Assembly: GCA_001632425.1 (NCBI GenBank)
Contig: KV425575.1
Span: 1-47,509 of the forward strand
Length of the DNA: 47,509 nucleotides
Origin: Neolentinus lepideus HHB14362 ss-1
Taxonomy: Eukaryota > Basidiomycota > Agaricomycetes > Gloeophyllales > Gloeophyllaceae
Direction: 5' to 3'
Shown here: positions 31,701 through 44,992 of the stretch, piece after piece
How positions within the stretch are numbered: position 1 is the stretch's first letter
How the letters are laid out: every line of letters begins with the position of its first letter
Program-made: the position numbers and the translations under genes
The notes under the pieces: model-generated
Database searches by the model: none
What the model was told of the DNA's origin: nothing
The model's input: the letters and a program-made list of their open reading frames with translations, nothing else

Positions 31701-34354
31701 GCCTCGTTCTCCTGGAACTAGAAGCAGCCCTCCTCTTCTCAGTGGCGTCGCTATTCGCTGCCGAATGGCTGTCGATTCAGTCATTTCCGACGATCATCAA
31801 CATGTTACGGTCTCCTCCGTCTGTCGCCAAAGAATTTGGAGACTCCCTGCTAGGCTTTCCATTCCCGACCTGGACGGTCGTATCCACAGCATGCCTACGG
31901 CCCTAGTGATCGAGTCCAGTCTCCATTCTGCAGCGTGATGTCTGATACACTGGCGTACCCGTACTCTGGGTCTTCCAAGTTTCCGGTGGCTATCGCCAAG
32001 CAGCGCAGTACTGCAACAACTCTTCACGAAAACATTGCAGCTTGTCACAAGAACCGAACTCCAGCATTTGTTCTAGTGCGTCGTTGTGAACCGTTGCCAC
32101 ATGGACGGCTGAAAGAGAAGCGTCTGAGGAGTCGCTCTGCTTGGATCCCTTGTTTTCCATCGTCCAGCGGAGCGTACTCAGGTACTATCTTGTTCTTCTC
32201 GGCGGCGACCCGTGCACATTGCATCGCTATTTTCGCTCTGCCTCTCCGTGCAGGTGTCCACGTATTATTATACTCGTAGTTCCTTCTGTTCGACTGCACA
32301 TTCATAGCCCATGCTTCGTGGCTTGTGAGATCTCCGTCGTTGGACTGAAACAGGATAAGCCAGTAAATTTTTGGTTCGTTAATCTCGCAACGGCTTATGC
32401 TGATATGAATATCTTTTGGACGTGTTCGACGGACGAATATGATAGCGGTGGCTGGACAATTAGTCGTATTGATTGATCAATCATTGACAGCTCTTCACGT
32501 ACAGCGTCGATCTAAGCCACAACTGGTGTGGGGATACGGTCATATCTCGCCAGAGGTGTATAACAGCGGCGTGAGTTTCTGGGCCAGGTCCGGGCGGAGC
32601 AAGCTCTGAATTAGAAGGTGCACATGCCTCGAGGCAGGCTCTCGCACGTGGTCATGCATGGCTGTTGCATTTTTATCATAAAATAGAAGATTTAATACTC
32701 GCTTGTTAGACGAAATTTCCAACGAAGTCCTGCCCCAAAGCAGTACCGGTGGAGAAATAGGTCGCACTCCGTTGGCAGACATACGACGTTCGAAAGCCAC
32801 TTGAAATTTGACCATGAATAGGGGTATAAGATGGTATACGTATACCCTAGAGGCGGTCCGATAAAGGCAACGGAGACCACTCAAGGCAGTGGTACCTCAC
32901 TACCCGTCTGCCGGCCGGCAGGGCGTTCAAATCCAAATGAATGCCAGCGTACGGGTCTAGAATAATGCTGGGATCCCACATTCAGATGTGAAGGAAAACA
33001 CTATGAAATCAGTTCGACGGTGTCGCGGGTAACCAGGAATCGATGACTATACACACCGGGGTTATAGCGCTTGGTTTCAGAGTCTAATGTCAAGCTCCTT
33101 GAGGATCCGGGTAATGGAGAGCCCCGTCTGCTAGGAATGCTATCGTCTCTCAAAGTAGAGGAGACCTGACATGGCCAACGACGACCGGCAGCTAGTCTAT
33201 CGGGAGACGCTTCGATCATGAAGATCCTTCGCGCGGGACGATGGTATTCCTACTGGCTTCGTTCACAGATCTTGACATCAGGGGAGCGTTGTTATGAAGA
33301 GACCTTGTCTGATTGAGGAAATTGTTGTCCAAGAGGGACGCAATCGTCATGAACGATCTTTGCGCCACTAGGGAATCTTGATTTATCCAGAATATATTCG
33401 TCCAAGCACTGTAATCTCAAGAAGGCATTCTGATTCAGTCTGATTCGTAAAATAAGGCGACATCGTGGACTTAGCCTATCTGACCAGACGGGGTGTGGCG
33501 ACTGTTGCGGTACAGGCAGTACCGTGGCGGACCCTCCGTTGGTTCATATGACTTCGGCGATATTGCAGTGCCAGTAAACCCTTAACCAGTGCAGGACAGC
33601 GTTATTCGCGTAGCTTTCCGAGGAGGACTGTGGTTGGTCGGAGCCGGCCTTCTTCGAACAAGGCACCCCATAAGAGGTGGTCAGCATATGCATATGCTTC
33701 CGCACCTAGACTTACTGATAACGAATCATGAGGTACAAATACGTCCCCTTTGCTTACCTAATATGCTTAGACTCTACTCGGAACCAAAAGGCACTCAGGT
33801 TGCAGAAATAGGAATCGAAAGCGAGGACATATCGACGGACTCGGGCAACAATGCGCTCCCCACCTCGATGGAGAGCGCAGGAAGTTGTGTTCGTTGCCAC
33901 ATCCAGTGCAACTCTGGGAGTGAGATACCTTAGACCCTGATGGGCTCATATGTCCATGGCAGGGAGTGCAGCGAATAAAGTCAATTCCTGCCGCCCAGTG
34001 CCAGCGCCCGGCTATCTGGCGCCATTAACGAGGGCCTTAATTACCTTCACGGGACGCATGTGCCGTCATTATGTATAGCGTATGTTTGATGGCCCAAGAT
34101 ACGCGGCGGCGACTGCCGGGAATAGAATGAGCTGTATCCACTATCTTGGGCAGTTTCGAGACCTAAAATCGCCAGTGAAATTCAATATCTAGATGGACCC
34201 CAGTTCCGGTGCCCGTACCACGGGAACCAAGTATAAAGCAGTAGGTAATTCTCGCTTTAGGCCCTCTTCGCGATATCCACGTTCTGCGTTACCTCCAAAT
34301 TTCTTCCAGAGCTGCAGCTGTCCTCTCCCCGACGATCCCTTAACTTCAGCGAAC
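28797..34354. other. 5.5 kb with normal CpG but no recognisable gene
   Basis: Many overlapping short frames on both strands, none with a domain I know. Examples are 30089-30298 (+), 30656-31111 (+), 31667-31906 (+) and 34189-34413 (-). CpG density is like that of the real genes, so this is not deaminated transposon sequence. It may hold microexon-rich genes of unknown family or old gene debris. No repeats with clear ends were found. Confidence 0.4.
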
Positions 34355-35956
34355 ATGCCTGCGGAGAGAACTAAGCACTCGAGGCGCAATGGCGTAGACG
34401 GTACGCGTGCCACATCAATCTAATCTCCCAGGCGCCTGTTCTGACCGACTTGGAAGGTGTACAACTCACCTGGACTACTCCTGTAGAGCCATCCGTGCCT
34501 CAGGCTATCGCTTTCGCATCTAACCTCACTCCTGACACATTTAACGAGATACCTCCTCCCGAATTCCCACCCGAGTCCACCCTCTTTCCTGCCCCCGATG
34601 GCCCTGGTGATTCTCCGCGTCCAACGCACACGAAGAAAAAGCCAGACAATCACATTCCCCGTCCCCCGAACGCCTTCATCCTCTTCCGCTCTGCTTTTAT
34701 AAAAAGTCAGCACGTGTCTTCCGACGTTGAAACGAACCATAGTACGTTGTCGAAGATCATTGGACTTACTTGGCAGAACTTGCCGCACGAGGAACGACAA
34801 GTGTGGCACGTGAAGGCCAAGGCTGCCTTGGACGAGCACAAGCGTAAGTTCCCTGAGTATGCTTTTAGACCACTGCATACGAAGGTCAAGGGGACGCCGA
34901 CTGCGAAACGGAAAGTGCGAGAGGTAGGACCGAAGGATATCAAACGCTGCGAGAAGATAGCCGAGTTGCTTGTGCAGGGCAAGAAAGGGGAAGAGCTTGA
35001 CGACGCTGTTCGTGAATTCGATCGACACCACGTACCCGAGATCGTCACACGGTTCGAGGCACCCCTAACCGCCCGTGCCTATCGTCGCTCTTCCTCTGCT
35101 CCAGTGCCTGACACCAAGCACCCGAAGGCATCCGACTTCTTCGTCCCTTCCAGCCCTGACTCTAAGCCACTCCGCGCCTGCAGCACCCAACCCATCCGCA
35201 ACTCTTCACCCACATCCGCTTACTACGAGAGTAACGTACTTTCACCTCTGGGATCCGACACCACCTCCGAGGCCGACGCGTACTACGACGGATATCAACA
35301 CGCTCCTTCACCTGGTTATGCATTCACTCCAAGTCTCGAGCCTTCGTTTGTGAGTCACGTTCTTTCACCCCACACTACATCATGCTGACTTATTGCAGGA
35401 TTTCGGTTCCTTCTCTTTTGCCGAAACTGTCGCTGCACAAGATGCGCCGTGCGATCCTCTCGTTAAAGTGCCTGAGGTTCATCACCAGAACCTGTACAGC
35501 CCGCAGCCGGCGCCCGTCATACCTTGCCCGACGACCTTCGAAGCAGCGCTAACCATCGATACCAGCTTCGTTGACACGTGGACGTCCGTCGCATCACCTG
35601 TGCCGAGCATTCCCAGCACGCCGCAATGCTACCCAGCGATGCAGTTGAGTCCCTACGGCCCGCTCAGTCCTTGCGAGCCCTTGTCGCCCGCCGATTCTCT
35701 TCCACAGATTAGCGGTTTCAATTGCACCTCATATCCTGCACATTACGCCGTCGAGAGCCCGATGCCGACGTTCGACAGCCAGCATCTGCCATCGTACTAT
35801 GACAGCGACTTTAGCAACACGGCGCACATGAACGGCGCACCTTACTTCGCGCAGCCCTATGCCCAATTGTCCAAGGATTATATACCCCAGGAGCAGAAGC
35901 TGGACCTCCATCGTCTTAACACTGATATGTCGACGTTCGCGGTTCCAGCATTTTGA
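34355..35956 (+). CDS. HMG-box transcription factor, three exons
   Basis: Exons 34355-34393, 34432-35349 and 35399-35956 give 504 aa. The HMG box (about residues 87-160) starts HIPRPPNAFILFRSAF and continues LSKIIGLTWQNLPHEERQVW, the MATA/STE11-like class of fungal HMG proteins, which bind DNA in the minor groove. A basic segment follows (TAKRKVRE). The C-terminal half is rich in Ser, Pro and Tyr and may be activating. The second intron (35350-35398, GTGAGT...TTGCAG) is clear. The first (34394-34431, 38 nt) is chosen because the open frame before exon 2 has no ATG and only this donor keeps phase with MPAERTKHSRRNG. HMG proteins of this class control mating or fruiting genes in basidiomycetes; the role here is not shown. 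Confidence 0.88.
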
Positions 35957-38900
35957 TGCGCCTCTACCTATTCCCCCTCCCCATATATCTCGCCTCTGTA
36001 TCGTCCATCATACACGCTATTTATTGAAGGCGCTTTCACCACTCTACCCCTGGATGTATCGTTATTCGGAGCATTGTCCGCATTGTATCAGTTCCTCACG
36101 CTATCTTCTTTGTTTCTGTTATAACTCGACACTCACATTTTCTTGTTCGCACAACCATCTATTTGGCCACGAATATCTTGTTTATTTGTAAATAGTTCGT
36201 ATGTATTCTGGGTTCTGAACTCGTTCTCTTCGACAGAGACGGTTCCGTTCTCAGGGATTAACGGGCGCCCGATGTATTGGACGATAGCTAGCATACCGGT
36301 CATGATGACGAGAATATAATGTGTCAGCTGATTAAAATGGAATACACACTTGGCTCTGATGAGAATGGAAGGGAAGACACGTAACCACGCGAGGGTCCCT
36401 TGTTCTTTTAATGTTCACATGCTCTCAAGACCATCGGCATAGGAAAATCTCCGAGGCTCCGGAGTCCTAACTTGTTGATCCAGGTGTGCTTGCGTAATTA
36501 TTTGACACCTACCATTGCCGACCTCGTCTACCACGAGGTAGCCACGTTACGTTTGGCAAAGTCATGCAAAGGACTGCACGAGGCTCGCATTGACATATCG
36601 TCGGAGAACGGACATAGCAGTGAGAGGATAGACGTACTCCAAGCGCCCAGAAGACGGTGATAATGGTGGGGCCCGCAACCCGTTTCTCGAAAGAGAAAAT
36701 CAGCGGTACTTAGTTCTCCAAAGGACGAGAGCACGGCTCACGATAATTGGCGCCAGCATCTCCCTTACGTAAGGCTCAGCAGGCTTACCTAAGCCACACT
36801 GTTAGCATCAATGACTGCTGAACAAGGTCTAATTGCGACTCACATGGACCCTGTCACTATAAGCTTCAAGGCGTACTCGCTTTACAGCTCATATTCCAAT
36901 ACAAGCTTGACTCCGCTGCGGAGAATAAAGTACTTGCCGTATGTCACGGAAATCGGTGGGGCCCCAGGCACGTCAAGCAGAAATAGGGCTGTTGTTCGTA
37001 GACCGGAGTATTCGGCCGTTGAATGAGGTAAACTGTGGGCGACCAGCAACCGGAATGACTACAAACTTGAATCCGACATCTCCAAAGTACCTGATGAAAA
37101 CAAAAAGATCTGATACGCCACTTGCAACAGAATATGTGGAGATCACAATATCCGTGGTAAACCGAAGCTTTGAGAAGGCCATTGTAGAGTAGCTTGTCAA
37201 TTCTACGTCCGAGTTGAAACGCGACATTCGGGTGAAGCAACAGTAAAGTCCGAAAGCTGCCGAGCCCGAACGTTCTGCACTCAAAGCTGAAACATGAAAT
37301 AAAGTTGTATCAGAACTCATTCTCCTATTGAACGAACCATCATCGTCGTAACTATGGACGTACCTGAACGGATATATGGAAAGTCCACATCATAGGCGTC
37401 TGACCGAAGAGCGTAGACCTGCGAATGCCTTCTGACAGCATCCAGCTCCGTTGTATGGGTGTTGGCGTCGCCTGAGATCGCTCCGAGTGCAACTTACCGT
37501 CTCTGAACTTTAATGATCATTGTCAAGTTGCGAAGTCAGACCACCGACTTATTCCCGATAGTAATTGACAGTAATTGACGAGAATTTGGTATGAGAACCG
37601 TGCGGAAATTGACTCCGGATAGTTCAGACAGAGAACTGCGGGGTCGAGGGAAGGCAGGTCGATTTCATCTTCTTCGAGAACATCAGCTCTCGTTCACAGA
37701 AGAACTATCAGTATTCCAGAAAACCGAGAGGAATACGGAGAAAGAAAGGGTATCCGAGGGACAACGTTCGTAACACCAACTAATTCATTTCCACCATATC
37801 TGAAAATCGCCACCTAGTATGATGCCTAATCGATAAAACCTGGACCCATAGTTTTCAGGAGAGCAGTCATGGGACACAGTAGGTAGACTTACATCGGGGC
37901 GTGCCGTACAATCCTGCGTCATGAAACAAGAAGGCAGCATTATCATCTCCTTGAAGCACGAGAGAAAGCGGATGGAACTCGCTGGCAGATATGCCCGAGG
38001 AAACACCCGGACGAAACCGTTGTCTACGTCGAGTCCCGCATAACAACGAAACACGTTCATGATTACCAATGATAGATTCGCCAACGGCTCCGAGATATTT
38101 AAAGAACATGAGAGGCTTGAAGATCTTCATAACGACCAAGTCAATCACCATGGAGCATGATTTGCTCGCAAGAGCAGTAAGGATGCATTGCCAGGGGGGG
38201 TCAAAGACCAACACAGAGCCCTCTGAATACTGCTACAGACACTATCTCAGTATTGTGCGAACAGATGAATACTCCCACGCACCCTGAACCTCCAGAATCC
38301 TGAACACGGTATTCAGAGTGGACGCAATATACCCACTCCTTGATAATGCTGGGTAGTAAGGGAAGACGCCAGCGCCAACTGAACCACTCTCCTTTATAGC
38401 CTTGAACACGAGTCGATGACACGGATCACAGCGAGGCACGCTGCATGCATCGTCTTGAACGCGTGCAACGCTAGCGCGAGTCCTTTGTGGGCGTCGAGCG
38501 AGAGCGCCCAAATTTGAACTCCGACACAAGTCTAGCGCGGTGCCACAAACAGCGACAAACTCGTTTAGCAACAAACGTTCATTATGCATACGGTAAGTGC
38601 CTTTCAGTCTTGACTAGACGTCTTATGTCTGGGGATCAGCGCAAAAATTGAAATGCATGTTGTATGTTGGCCCAGGAGGAACGCAGCGAGTTGCACCAGA
38701 TCTCTGCGTTCCGACTGAGTAGAAGCCTGAAGATCAGAAGCTCTTGTACAATGCATCTCAAGATAATGAGCATAGATGCATGCATCAAATACTTACGTGC
38801 CGATTATTCATTGGAAGTGTCATTCTCCTTCTGGGGTGTCCCCCTTTCAAGCAATATTGCGCCACTTCACAGAGTTGGCTCTATCTTCTACACTGGTATG

Positions 38901-39649
38901 GACATGGACGAAGACGTTGTGTCAAAGATAGGTTTCCCTGAGTCGGAGGAAAATAAGACGTCGAACAGGCTCACTCCAGAGCAGTTGCAACACTTGCTCA
39001 ATGCTTGCTCGTTCTTAGTATGACTCTCTTTAGACCAAGATTTTGTCCCTTGTCGCGAAAAGGCCCTGGTTCTGTCCATATGTCAGCCTTGACGGAACTG
39101 CGGTCGTCAACTGCAGAAGATGCAGGCTCTCCTCACTTTGTGGAATTTGCGCTGAAATCGCTCTCCTATCCGAGAGTAATGTCAACGGGTCTTGGGGGGC
39201 TTGACTCGGAGAAATGGGGGTGCCCCGTGGAGGCTGACGATTCTCCAGACTCAGGATAATAGTAGATCGCACTCCCCATCTCGTAGATCATTGAAGGCCT
39301 ACTACCCCTGTTATGAACTGATCCCACAGCACATTCGAGTGCGTCAGGTAGATGGCGACGGACTGTTGCATGAAGGACTCAATACATTATGTGTATAACT
39401 GCTCGGAGTTTGTCATTACTTGTATAAACCACATTCGTATACCAGACGACGCACGTAAGAAGGAAACCAGGGTAACGAACGTACCTGTGGGGCAACATGA
39501 AGATACTGATCCTATACAAACATCAGCAAGCGGTAGTAAACAAGATAGAAGACGTACGAATGTGAGACCATTTGGATGCCGAGGCTTATGAGCCACTTGG
39601 TTATTGTGAATATCCTTATCTCATGTAGACGATCATCCCTATAACTTAA
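35957..39649. other. 3.7 kb without a recognisable gene
   Basis: The first 250 bp are the pyrimidine-rich 3' flank of the HMG gene. Beyond that, frames of up to 119 codons occur on both strands (for example 36973-37320 minus, 37785-38084 minus, 38664-39023 plus), with scattered GTAAGT/GTACGT donors and AG acceptors. A minus-strand gene with many small exons between about 36480 and 38590 is possible, but I could not assemble one and no family is visible. Confidence 0.4.
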
Positions 39650-40641
39650 TCAAATTTTCATTTCGTCATTCTCATTCTCGTCTCCTTCATCTTCCTCGCC
39701 CCCCGCACGTCTCTTGCCAGTAACATCATTATCTATCGCTCTTGACCCTGCCATCTCGGGTAAACGCTTTGTCTCCGCTTCCATCCCACTGACGGTCTCT
39801 CTCATCTTCCACCACACCTTTATGGCTCCTTGCCTCGCCATCTCCCGTGCACGCCCTAATTCGGCCATTTCTCCTTCACTGACCTTGGTTATTCCAAGAT
39901 TATTGCTGGACCAGTTGCTCCAAATCAGCTCGGTTGGTGGTTCCTGTCCAGCGGACGGTACAGATAATGCAGATGAGATGAGAAACGCAAAGACGCCTTG
40001 AGCTGTGAGACTTGAAATCTCTTCGGGGGACGGGTCGAGAACCAAGGTTGATATTGTTGTAGGTGCAGATGGAACGGACGTCGTCGGGCGACCAACAGCC
40101 ACTGCGCAGACCACGCCACGTAATGGAATGCTTCCCGCATTGACGAGCGCCAGACTTGCACTGTTCACCACGCTCGCTATCGTCCCTGGTCCATATACTC
40201 CTGCAGTCCCAGCTCCAGTACCTGAACGTCCGGCCACCTCACTGACAGACAGTGCCTGCACGACAATTTGGACGAGTGTTCTCGGATTTTGGTTCAGTAA
40301 AATTGTTTGCGAGAATATCGATTTTAAAACTGCCGCTAGATGGCGCGATTGGGTAGAGGGCAGTGAATGAAGGGGACGAACATGGATTTCTAAGGTTGTG
40401 AGGGACGGATGCTCGGATTGTGGGCGAGGTTCGATTGGACCAGATACAGATGTCAGTGTGGAATTCGATGTTCCTACCCGACGTTGGTATCATGGCATTG
40501 TCAGTGTATTGACATCGTAGAAAACGGAATAGTCCCACCGAACGCAAAACGAGCCGACCCGTCAGCCCTGTCTAACCTTTCATATATAATAGACAATGCC
40601 CGGAGTTCTTCCGTACCACGTCCATCGGGACGAGAGGCCAT
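39650..40641 (-). CDS. RRP46: Exosome subunit of the RRP46 type (RNase PH fold)
   Basis: Exons 40641-40539 and 40473-39650, joined in phase 1 by a 65-nt GTGGGA...GGGTAG intron, give 308 aa. The N-terminus MASRPDGRGTEELRALSII and ADGSARFAFG/TSNSTLTSVSGPIEPRP match the start of RNase-PH-like exosome proteins. LLNQNPRTLVQIVVQALS and NSASLALVNAGSIPLRGVVC match the C-terminal half of that fold. In the eukaryotic RNA exosome this subunit is part of the catalytically inactive six-member ring that threads RNA to RRP44/RRP6. The last 80 residues extend beyond the fold and end in an acidic EEDEGDENENDE tail. RRP46 is the closest match; RRP41 is the main alternative. Downstream neighbour of the CAX gene on the same strand, 370 bp apart. 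Confidence 0.85.
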
Positions 40642-41011
40642 CGTTTCTAGTTAACGTTCAGGGCTAGCTAGTGGAGACCTCAGGCCTCAGAGTACACCTG
40701 AGTACACGAATGAGGACGAATGAGGATGAACTTCCGAAGAGGCGACATTGTCGGAAATCTCCGACACCGCCGATTGGACCAGGCTGACGCCATGTCCGAG
40801 TATTACTGAATGTACACAGGCCAGTCAGAGGACATCAAGAATGGGAAACATTTATCTCCGCCTATAGGGACCTCGCGTAATATGTATACAAAGTGGTGGA
40901 TTCTGAGACTCGAGCGTGCCAGCGCAGTCCCTGCCTGCTACCTATGGCCCTGACCCGTACGATGAATAGTATCCTGATATGTTATCTAGCAGATGTTTAC
41001 AGGACTGACCA
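40642..41011. other. Spacer between the CAX 3' end and the RRP46 start
   Basis: 370 bp; it must contain the CAX terminator and the RRP46 promoter (both genes on minus). A short tandem GAATGAGGACGAATGAGGATGAA lies at about 40709-40731. Nothing else stands out. Confidence 0.4.
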
Positions 41012-43598
41012 CTACACGTATCCCGCTTTGAGTAGATGTAGGCACAATCCAAAGAGAAATTTTTCGCTACCTGGGTTATAGAAGAAGAATACGACCCCTA
41101 TGACCGTGAAGAGAACTGGGAAAGTAGTGGTGTATCAGTTAACTGTGAGTGAGATATGCAAAGCCTGACTTACAAATCAGAATCGCTCCTTCGAGCCAGT
41201 TTGATCTTCCGTTGGTGGTCATGAATGCCACGACAACCGCTGGAGTAGGTTTAGAGGTCAATTTAGCACTGAAGAATTGTACCAAAATCTCCGCACTAGT
41301 GACGACAAGGGTTATAGCCTCGACAGGATCAAATAGCAGTGTCAGAGGTTTGTGTGCCCACCACGCGAGACAGACCATGAAGCTTTAAGCGGATTTTGTC
41401 AAATTCTGACAAGCAACATATCGGCATTACTGACGGAATGATGAAAAGTGCGAGTTGCTAGTCGACGACAGTGAATAAAGCATATAAACAATACAGAGAA
41501 GGGAACGCACAACACCAGACCCTACTGCTACAGCCATAGACAGCGGTAAACTGCCTCTGACGGCCAGACTAGTCGTATGTAGATGCTCTGTAGATGGCTT
41601 CGGTTACTAGAAGTCAGGTGAAAGATGGATTGAAAGCTTTCCTGGAGCATTTCCCATTATTGGAATGAGAATCATCGCAATGAATTCCTTGCTCACATTG
41701 CTCGTTGCGGATAATCCATCAACAGAATCTATCATGAAGAGAGCAGTAACTGATATGACCTGTAGATAATAGAGAAGGCGGATTAACATTGACCGTGGGA
41801 CTTGACTAGAGCGCAACAAACGGCTGTCACAAGGATTAATAGGATAGTGGCCATAGGAAGATTGAGTGCCGGTGTTTCTGGTCGTCCTCTGTCCACGCTC
41901 GTGTCATTGTGGCCTCAATCAGAGAACTGGTCGGCCCATCACATCCGCCGCAGGATGTACATGATTGACATACCGTTATTCGTGCTTTGACCTGGATCGT
42001 GTGATGTCCCCGGGGTCGCACGCACCTGCACTTGGGCTTCATAATCGGTAGATGTCGGTCTGTGTTCTCTCTCTCCAAGCTCGTACGAGCTAGAGTCATA
42101 CATGAGTCTGTGCGAGAAGAACATGAAAATCAGAAAAGTCGCATATACTGTGTTAGTAGTCAGACGAGACATTGCAGCTCTCGATTAAGAGTAACACCAC
42201 GCACTGCACAGGAGAACCAATGCAACCTAAAAAGAGCGATATCAGTACTGTCGGTGAGTAGCAAGCAAACCATGATTGCTTACCCCGTGACTGACACTCA
42301 GAATATTTTGTCTCTGACTCGGATCGGATAGATTTGGATCGACGGTTCCGTGCAAGACTGCGGGAAACAGGACGACCATAATACTAGCTATCAGCAACCA
42401 TGAGTCCACCTCCGCAGCCTCTGCAGTAGAAGATGTCATGTAAGAACGCCTACCCTTTAACAGTGGTGTTACTCACTGATGTCGAATTCTTGCTCGTAAT
42501 GCGTAAAGCCTCCCCACAGGAAACACATACCGACACTGAGAACTTCAGCACTTTATCAGAACGGCAAGGGACTCCAAGGAGAATGAATGACTACTCACGG
42601 AGGTGATTCACGATCGACCCTATCACTGTCGAACGTGGACCGTTTACAGTGAAGCGGTGAAGAATGTCTGGTGAACGCACGAGAAGTTTGAACTACTTGT
42701 AATTCGCAGCGAATGAGCGCAACAAGCTATCATGGCTAGGTTAGAATAGAACGGATAGCAGAGCGCTTAGAGCGAACAGCTATAATAAATTCGATGCTTT
42801 TTATCTCGTCAATACTCAACTCGAATGTCTGGTAGAGTAATACTCACGTATTCCCAGCGGTCGAATGAAGTATACCGCGAGGAACACTTCCTACATGCAT
42901 GCTCAATGATTCTGCAGCGAGTACGAGTAACTGGATGACTATTAGTCGACAACACGATCCATGGTACGTGGACAGGATTGAATCTGACATTCGCGAGTGG
43001 GAACTTGGCAATGAATGTACCTGCACGTCCTTCAATCCTGTACCAACACTCGAAGCCGACTTCACTCACAGGCGAATATGGTCTTATATCTCGTTGGATG
43101 AGAAAAGTGAAGCCACCACTGTGTAATTGCCGCCGACTTCAGAAAAATTCAATGCTATTTCATGAGAAAAACTCACGCTGATCGGAACAAGCACCAAGAA
43201 TATATTCCACTCTATGAACATCAGTAAGACCATCTTGCTCAGTACAACAGTTAAGAATATGGACTCGGCTGAATGATAGCCTTGAGGCTGTCCGTGGTAG
43301 ATGGTCTTATAATCTTCACTTCTGGCTTCATCTTCTGGGAAATATCAGCCAGAGCATCAGTTACTGCAGTCGCAGTTCGTCTGACGATGTGTCTCCGGGT
43401 CCTAGAACCTGAAACAGATGGTGCAGTCCCTTTGGGAGTGGGCCCAGTGTGAGAACCTGATTCTATGTTGGAAGCAGGAGTATCGTGAAAGGGCCGCCTA
43501 TTCGGCGATGAGGGGGGTACGTCAGTCTCAGGTTGTATCGCTGTCTGCGTGCTAGATGCATCTGCATGAGCAGACAGTCGGCGAGTCTCGGACACCAT
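41012..43598 (-). CDS. CAX-type Ca2+/H+ antiporter (vacuolar), 21 exons
   Basis: The joined frame is 502 aa, from ATG 43598 to TAG 41014-41012. CAX proteins drive Ca2+ into the vacuole against H+. Seen: a disordered N-terminus (1-111), WNIFLVLVPIS, AAESLSMHVG, c-1 motif region GNTIEFIIAV (usual GNAVEL), LVQTSLIGSIVNHLLLSVGM, NILSVSHGVALVLL, FMIDSVDGLS, c-2 region SKEFIAMILIPIMGNAPEH, LPLSMAVAVGSGVQLALFII, KPLTLLFDPVEA, NGRSNWLEGAILI. Exons: 43598-43265, 43211-43177, 43118-43070, 43020-42989, 42930-42848, 42796-42753, 42695-42681, 42625-42599, 42542-42477, 42420-42284, 42226-42205, 42147-42022, 41991-41974, 41913-41822, 41759-41642, 41587-41511, 41457-41435, 41382-41297, 41239-41174, 41115-41071, 41025-41012. 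Intron 15 (41641-41588) begins GAAAGC, not GTAAGC; without its removal the frame stops just after the c-2 motif. The gene is therefore either spliced non-canonically or newly inactive. Confidence 0.88.
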
Positions 43599-44992
43599 CG
43601 GGGGTGGGTGTTCGACAGGATCAGGGAGAAACTAGACAAACAAGGTGTAGAGGAACAGTTAGAAGCACTGCAGGGTAAGCGGGCAGCAGTACTCACGTCT
43701 GCTGCCGGTGTGGAATGGCAGTCAGACTCGAGGCAGGAGCATGGCTATGAAGCGCTCATATCGCCATAAATATCTTGGTTCCAGCGCACATGCGGGACAG
43801 TGCCAAGCACAACATATAACATCGTGGAGGTAGCACGAGCGCTTGTGCCACGGCTGAAAGCAGTAGCGAACAGCAGTTGCAGTGATGCTCAGGGCGCATA
43901 TCACGTTCGTGCACGCAGTTCGATTCCAAAGTCACCAAGCTTTATTTATGCGGAAGGCTGCCATCAACGCCAGGCTAAGTTAGTGAGCGTACCAGGACAT
44001 CTGAAGCTACCATATATATAGCTTACTCGAGCGTCATAGGATGATCTTTGATGGTGATCGTTGCTCGATAAGGACTCCGGAGAGTACATTGAGAGGCTGG
44101 TGCGCTAAAGTTCTGTCCGGAGTGTCAAGATAGTTGAGATAGCCCCAGCTCCGAGCCTCCACAGTGGTTCGAAGCTAGCGCAGATATATCACAGCCCAAA
44201 TCGTGGTAGAGTTGAGACGAACTCTTACACAGAAAACTAGAATCGGCGAAGCACGGTAACGGTATACCACTTCGTGTTAGGATCGCAGAAAAATGACTTC
44301 GTGGAGGCCCACTAGGATTTTTGCAGCCCTAGATTACAGGTAAAGCAGCGTCATTGTGAGGGGCCAGGTCTTCCATGTATCAACAAAGCTCCCAAAGCTC
44401 CTTGCCTTCATGATAATTGTCATTAGCTGAAAATAATGTATACGCAAATCAGAGAGGACCAATCAATAGCCTATCTAGGGAGGCCGGAGATGTCACAGAC
44501 TCGGACACGTGGCCGTATACCTCTGCAACCGAAAACAGAAGGTCGAACAGCATCTTCTTTGAAGAGTGTGTTACGAAGAATTGAACCAAGAATCGAGCGC
44601 TGATATATATAGGGATAATAAACTCGCGAGGTGGGCCACTGGGCATGGCAAGAGTCCTGAGGAACTCCCACAATAAGAAAACGACAAAGCCGAATAATGG
44701 TGAAGAGGGACAAAAAAGCAGCTTCGAACAATACTTTGCTCGAATGGCGGACACCAAGTCCGCACCGCACGGAGATTCAACGGCACAGTACTAGTGTAGT
44801 CGGGTGAGCGCGTCGTTGGTAAACTTCAAGCTTCACAGCGACTCGGAAGATGTAAACAGTCTAGATTACTTTTTTGCACGGTATCCACAGGTCGGCAGCG
44901 CCGGAGGCCTAAAGGATCTGCCTCAGGTGGCTATCGGTCAGAGATGAAGCAGAAGTGCAATTCTAGGTCTGTTGCACTAAGACCTACTAGTA
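43599..44992. other. Region between CAX start and P450 fragment
   Basis: It should contain the CAX promoter. Minus-strand frames at 44449-44786 have no recognisable domain. Near 43751-43806, the minus frame LSRMCAGTKIFMAI is faintly like a P450 haem loop (R-x-C-x-G then F-A), possibly the separated end of the P450 relic next door. This is weak. Confidence 0.35.

Noticed and set aside
32880..32940. tRNA-like B box (CGTTCAAATCC) near 32927
   Set aside because: The first base of the B box is wrong and no A box or stems fit at the required distance.
34450..35388. HMG-box protein starting at the TTG at 34450 and ending at 35388
   Set aside because: TTG is not a likely fungal start, and the C-terminal end is intron read-through (GTGAGT at 35350). 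The spliced model with ATG 34355 is preferred.
36480..38590. A multi-spanning membrane protein gene (DUF6533/6534 or pheromone-receptor-like) on the minus strand
   Set aside because: Some hydrophobic frames and splice-like signals are present, but no family motif or phase-consistent exon chain could be built.
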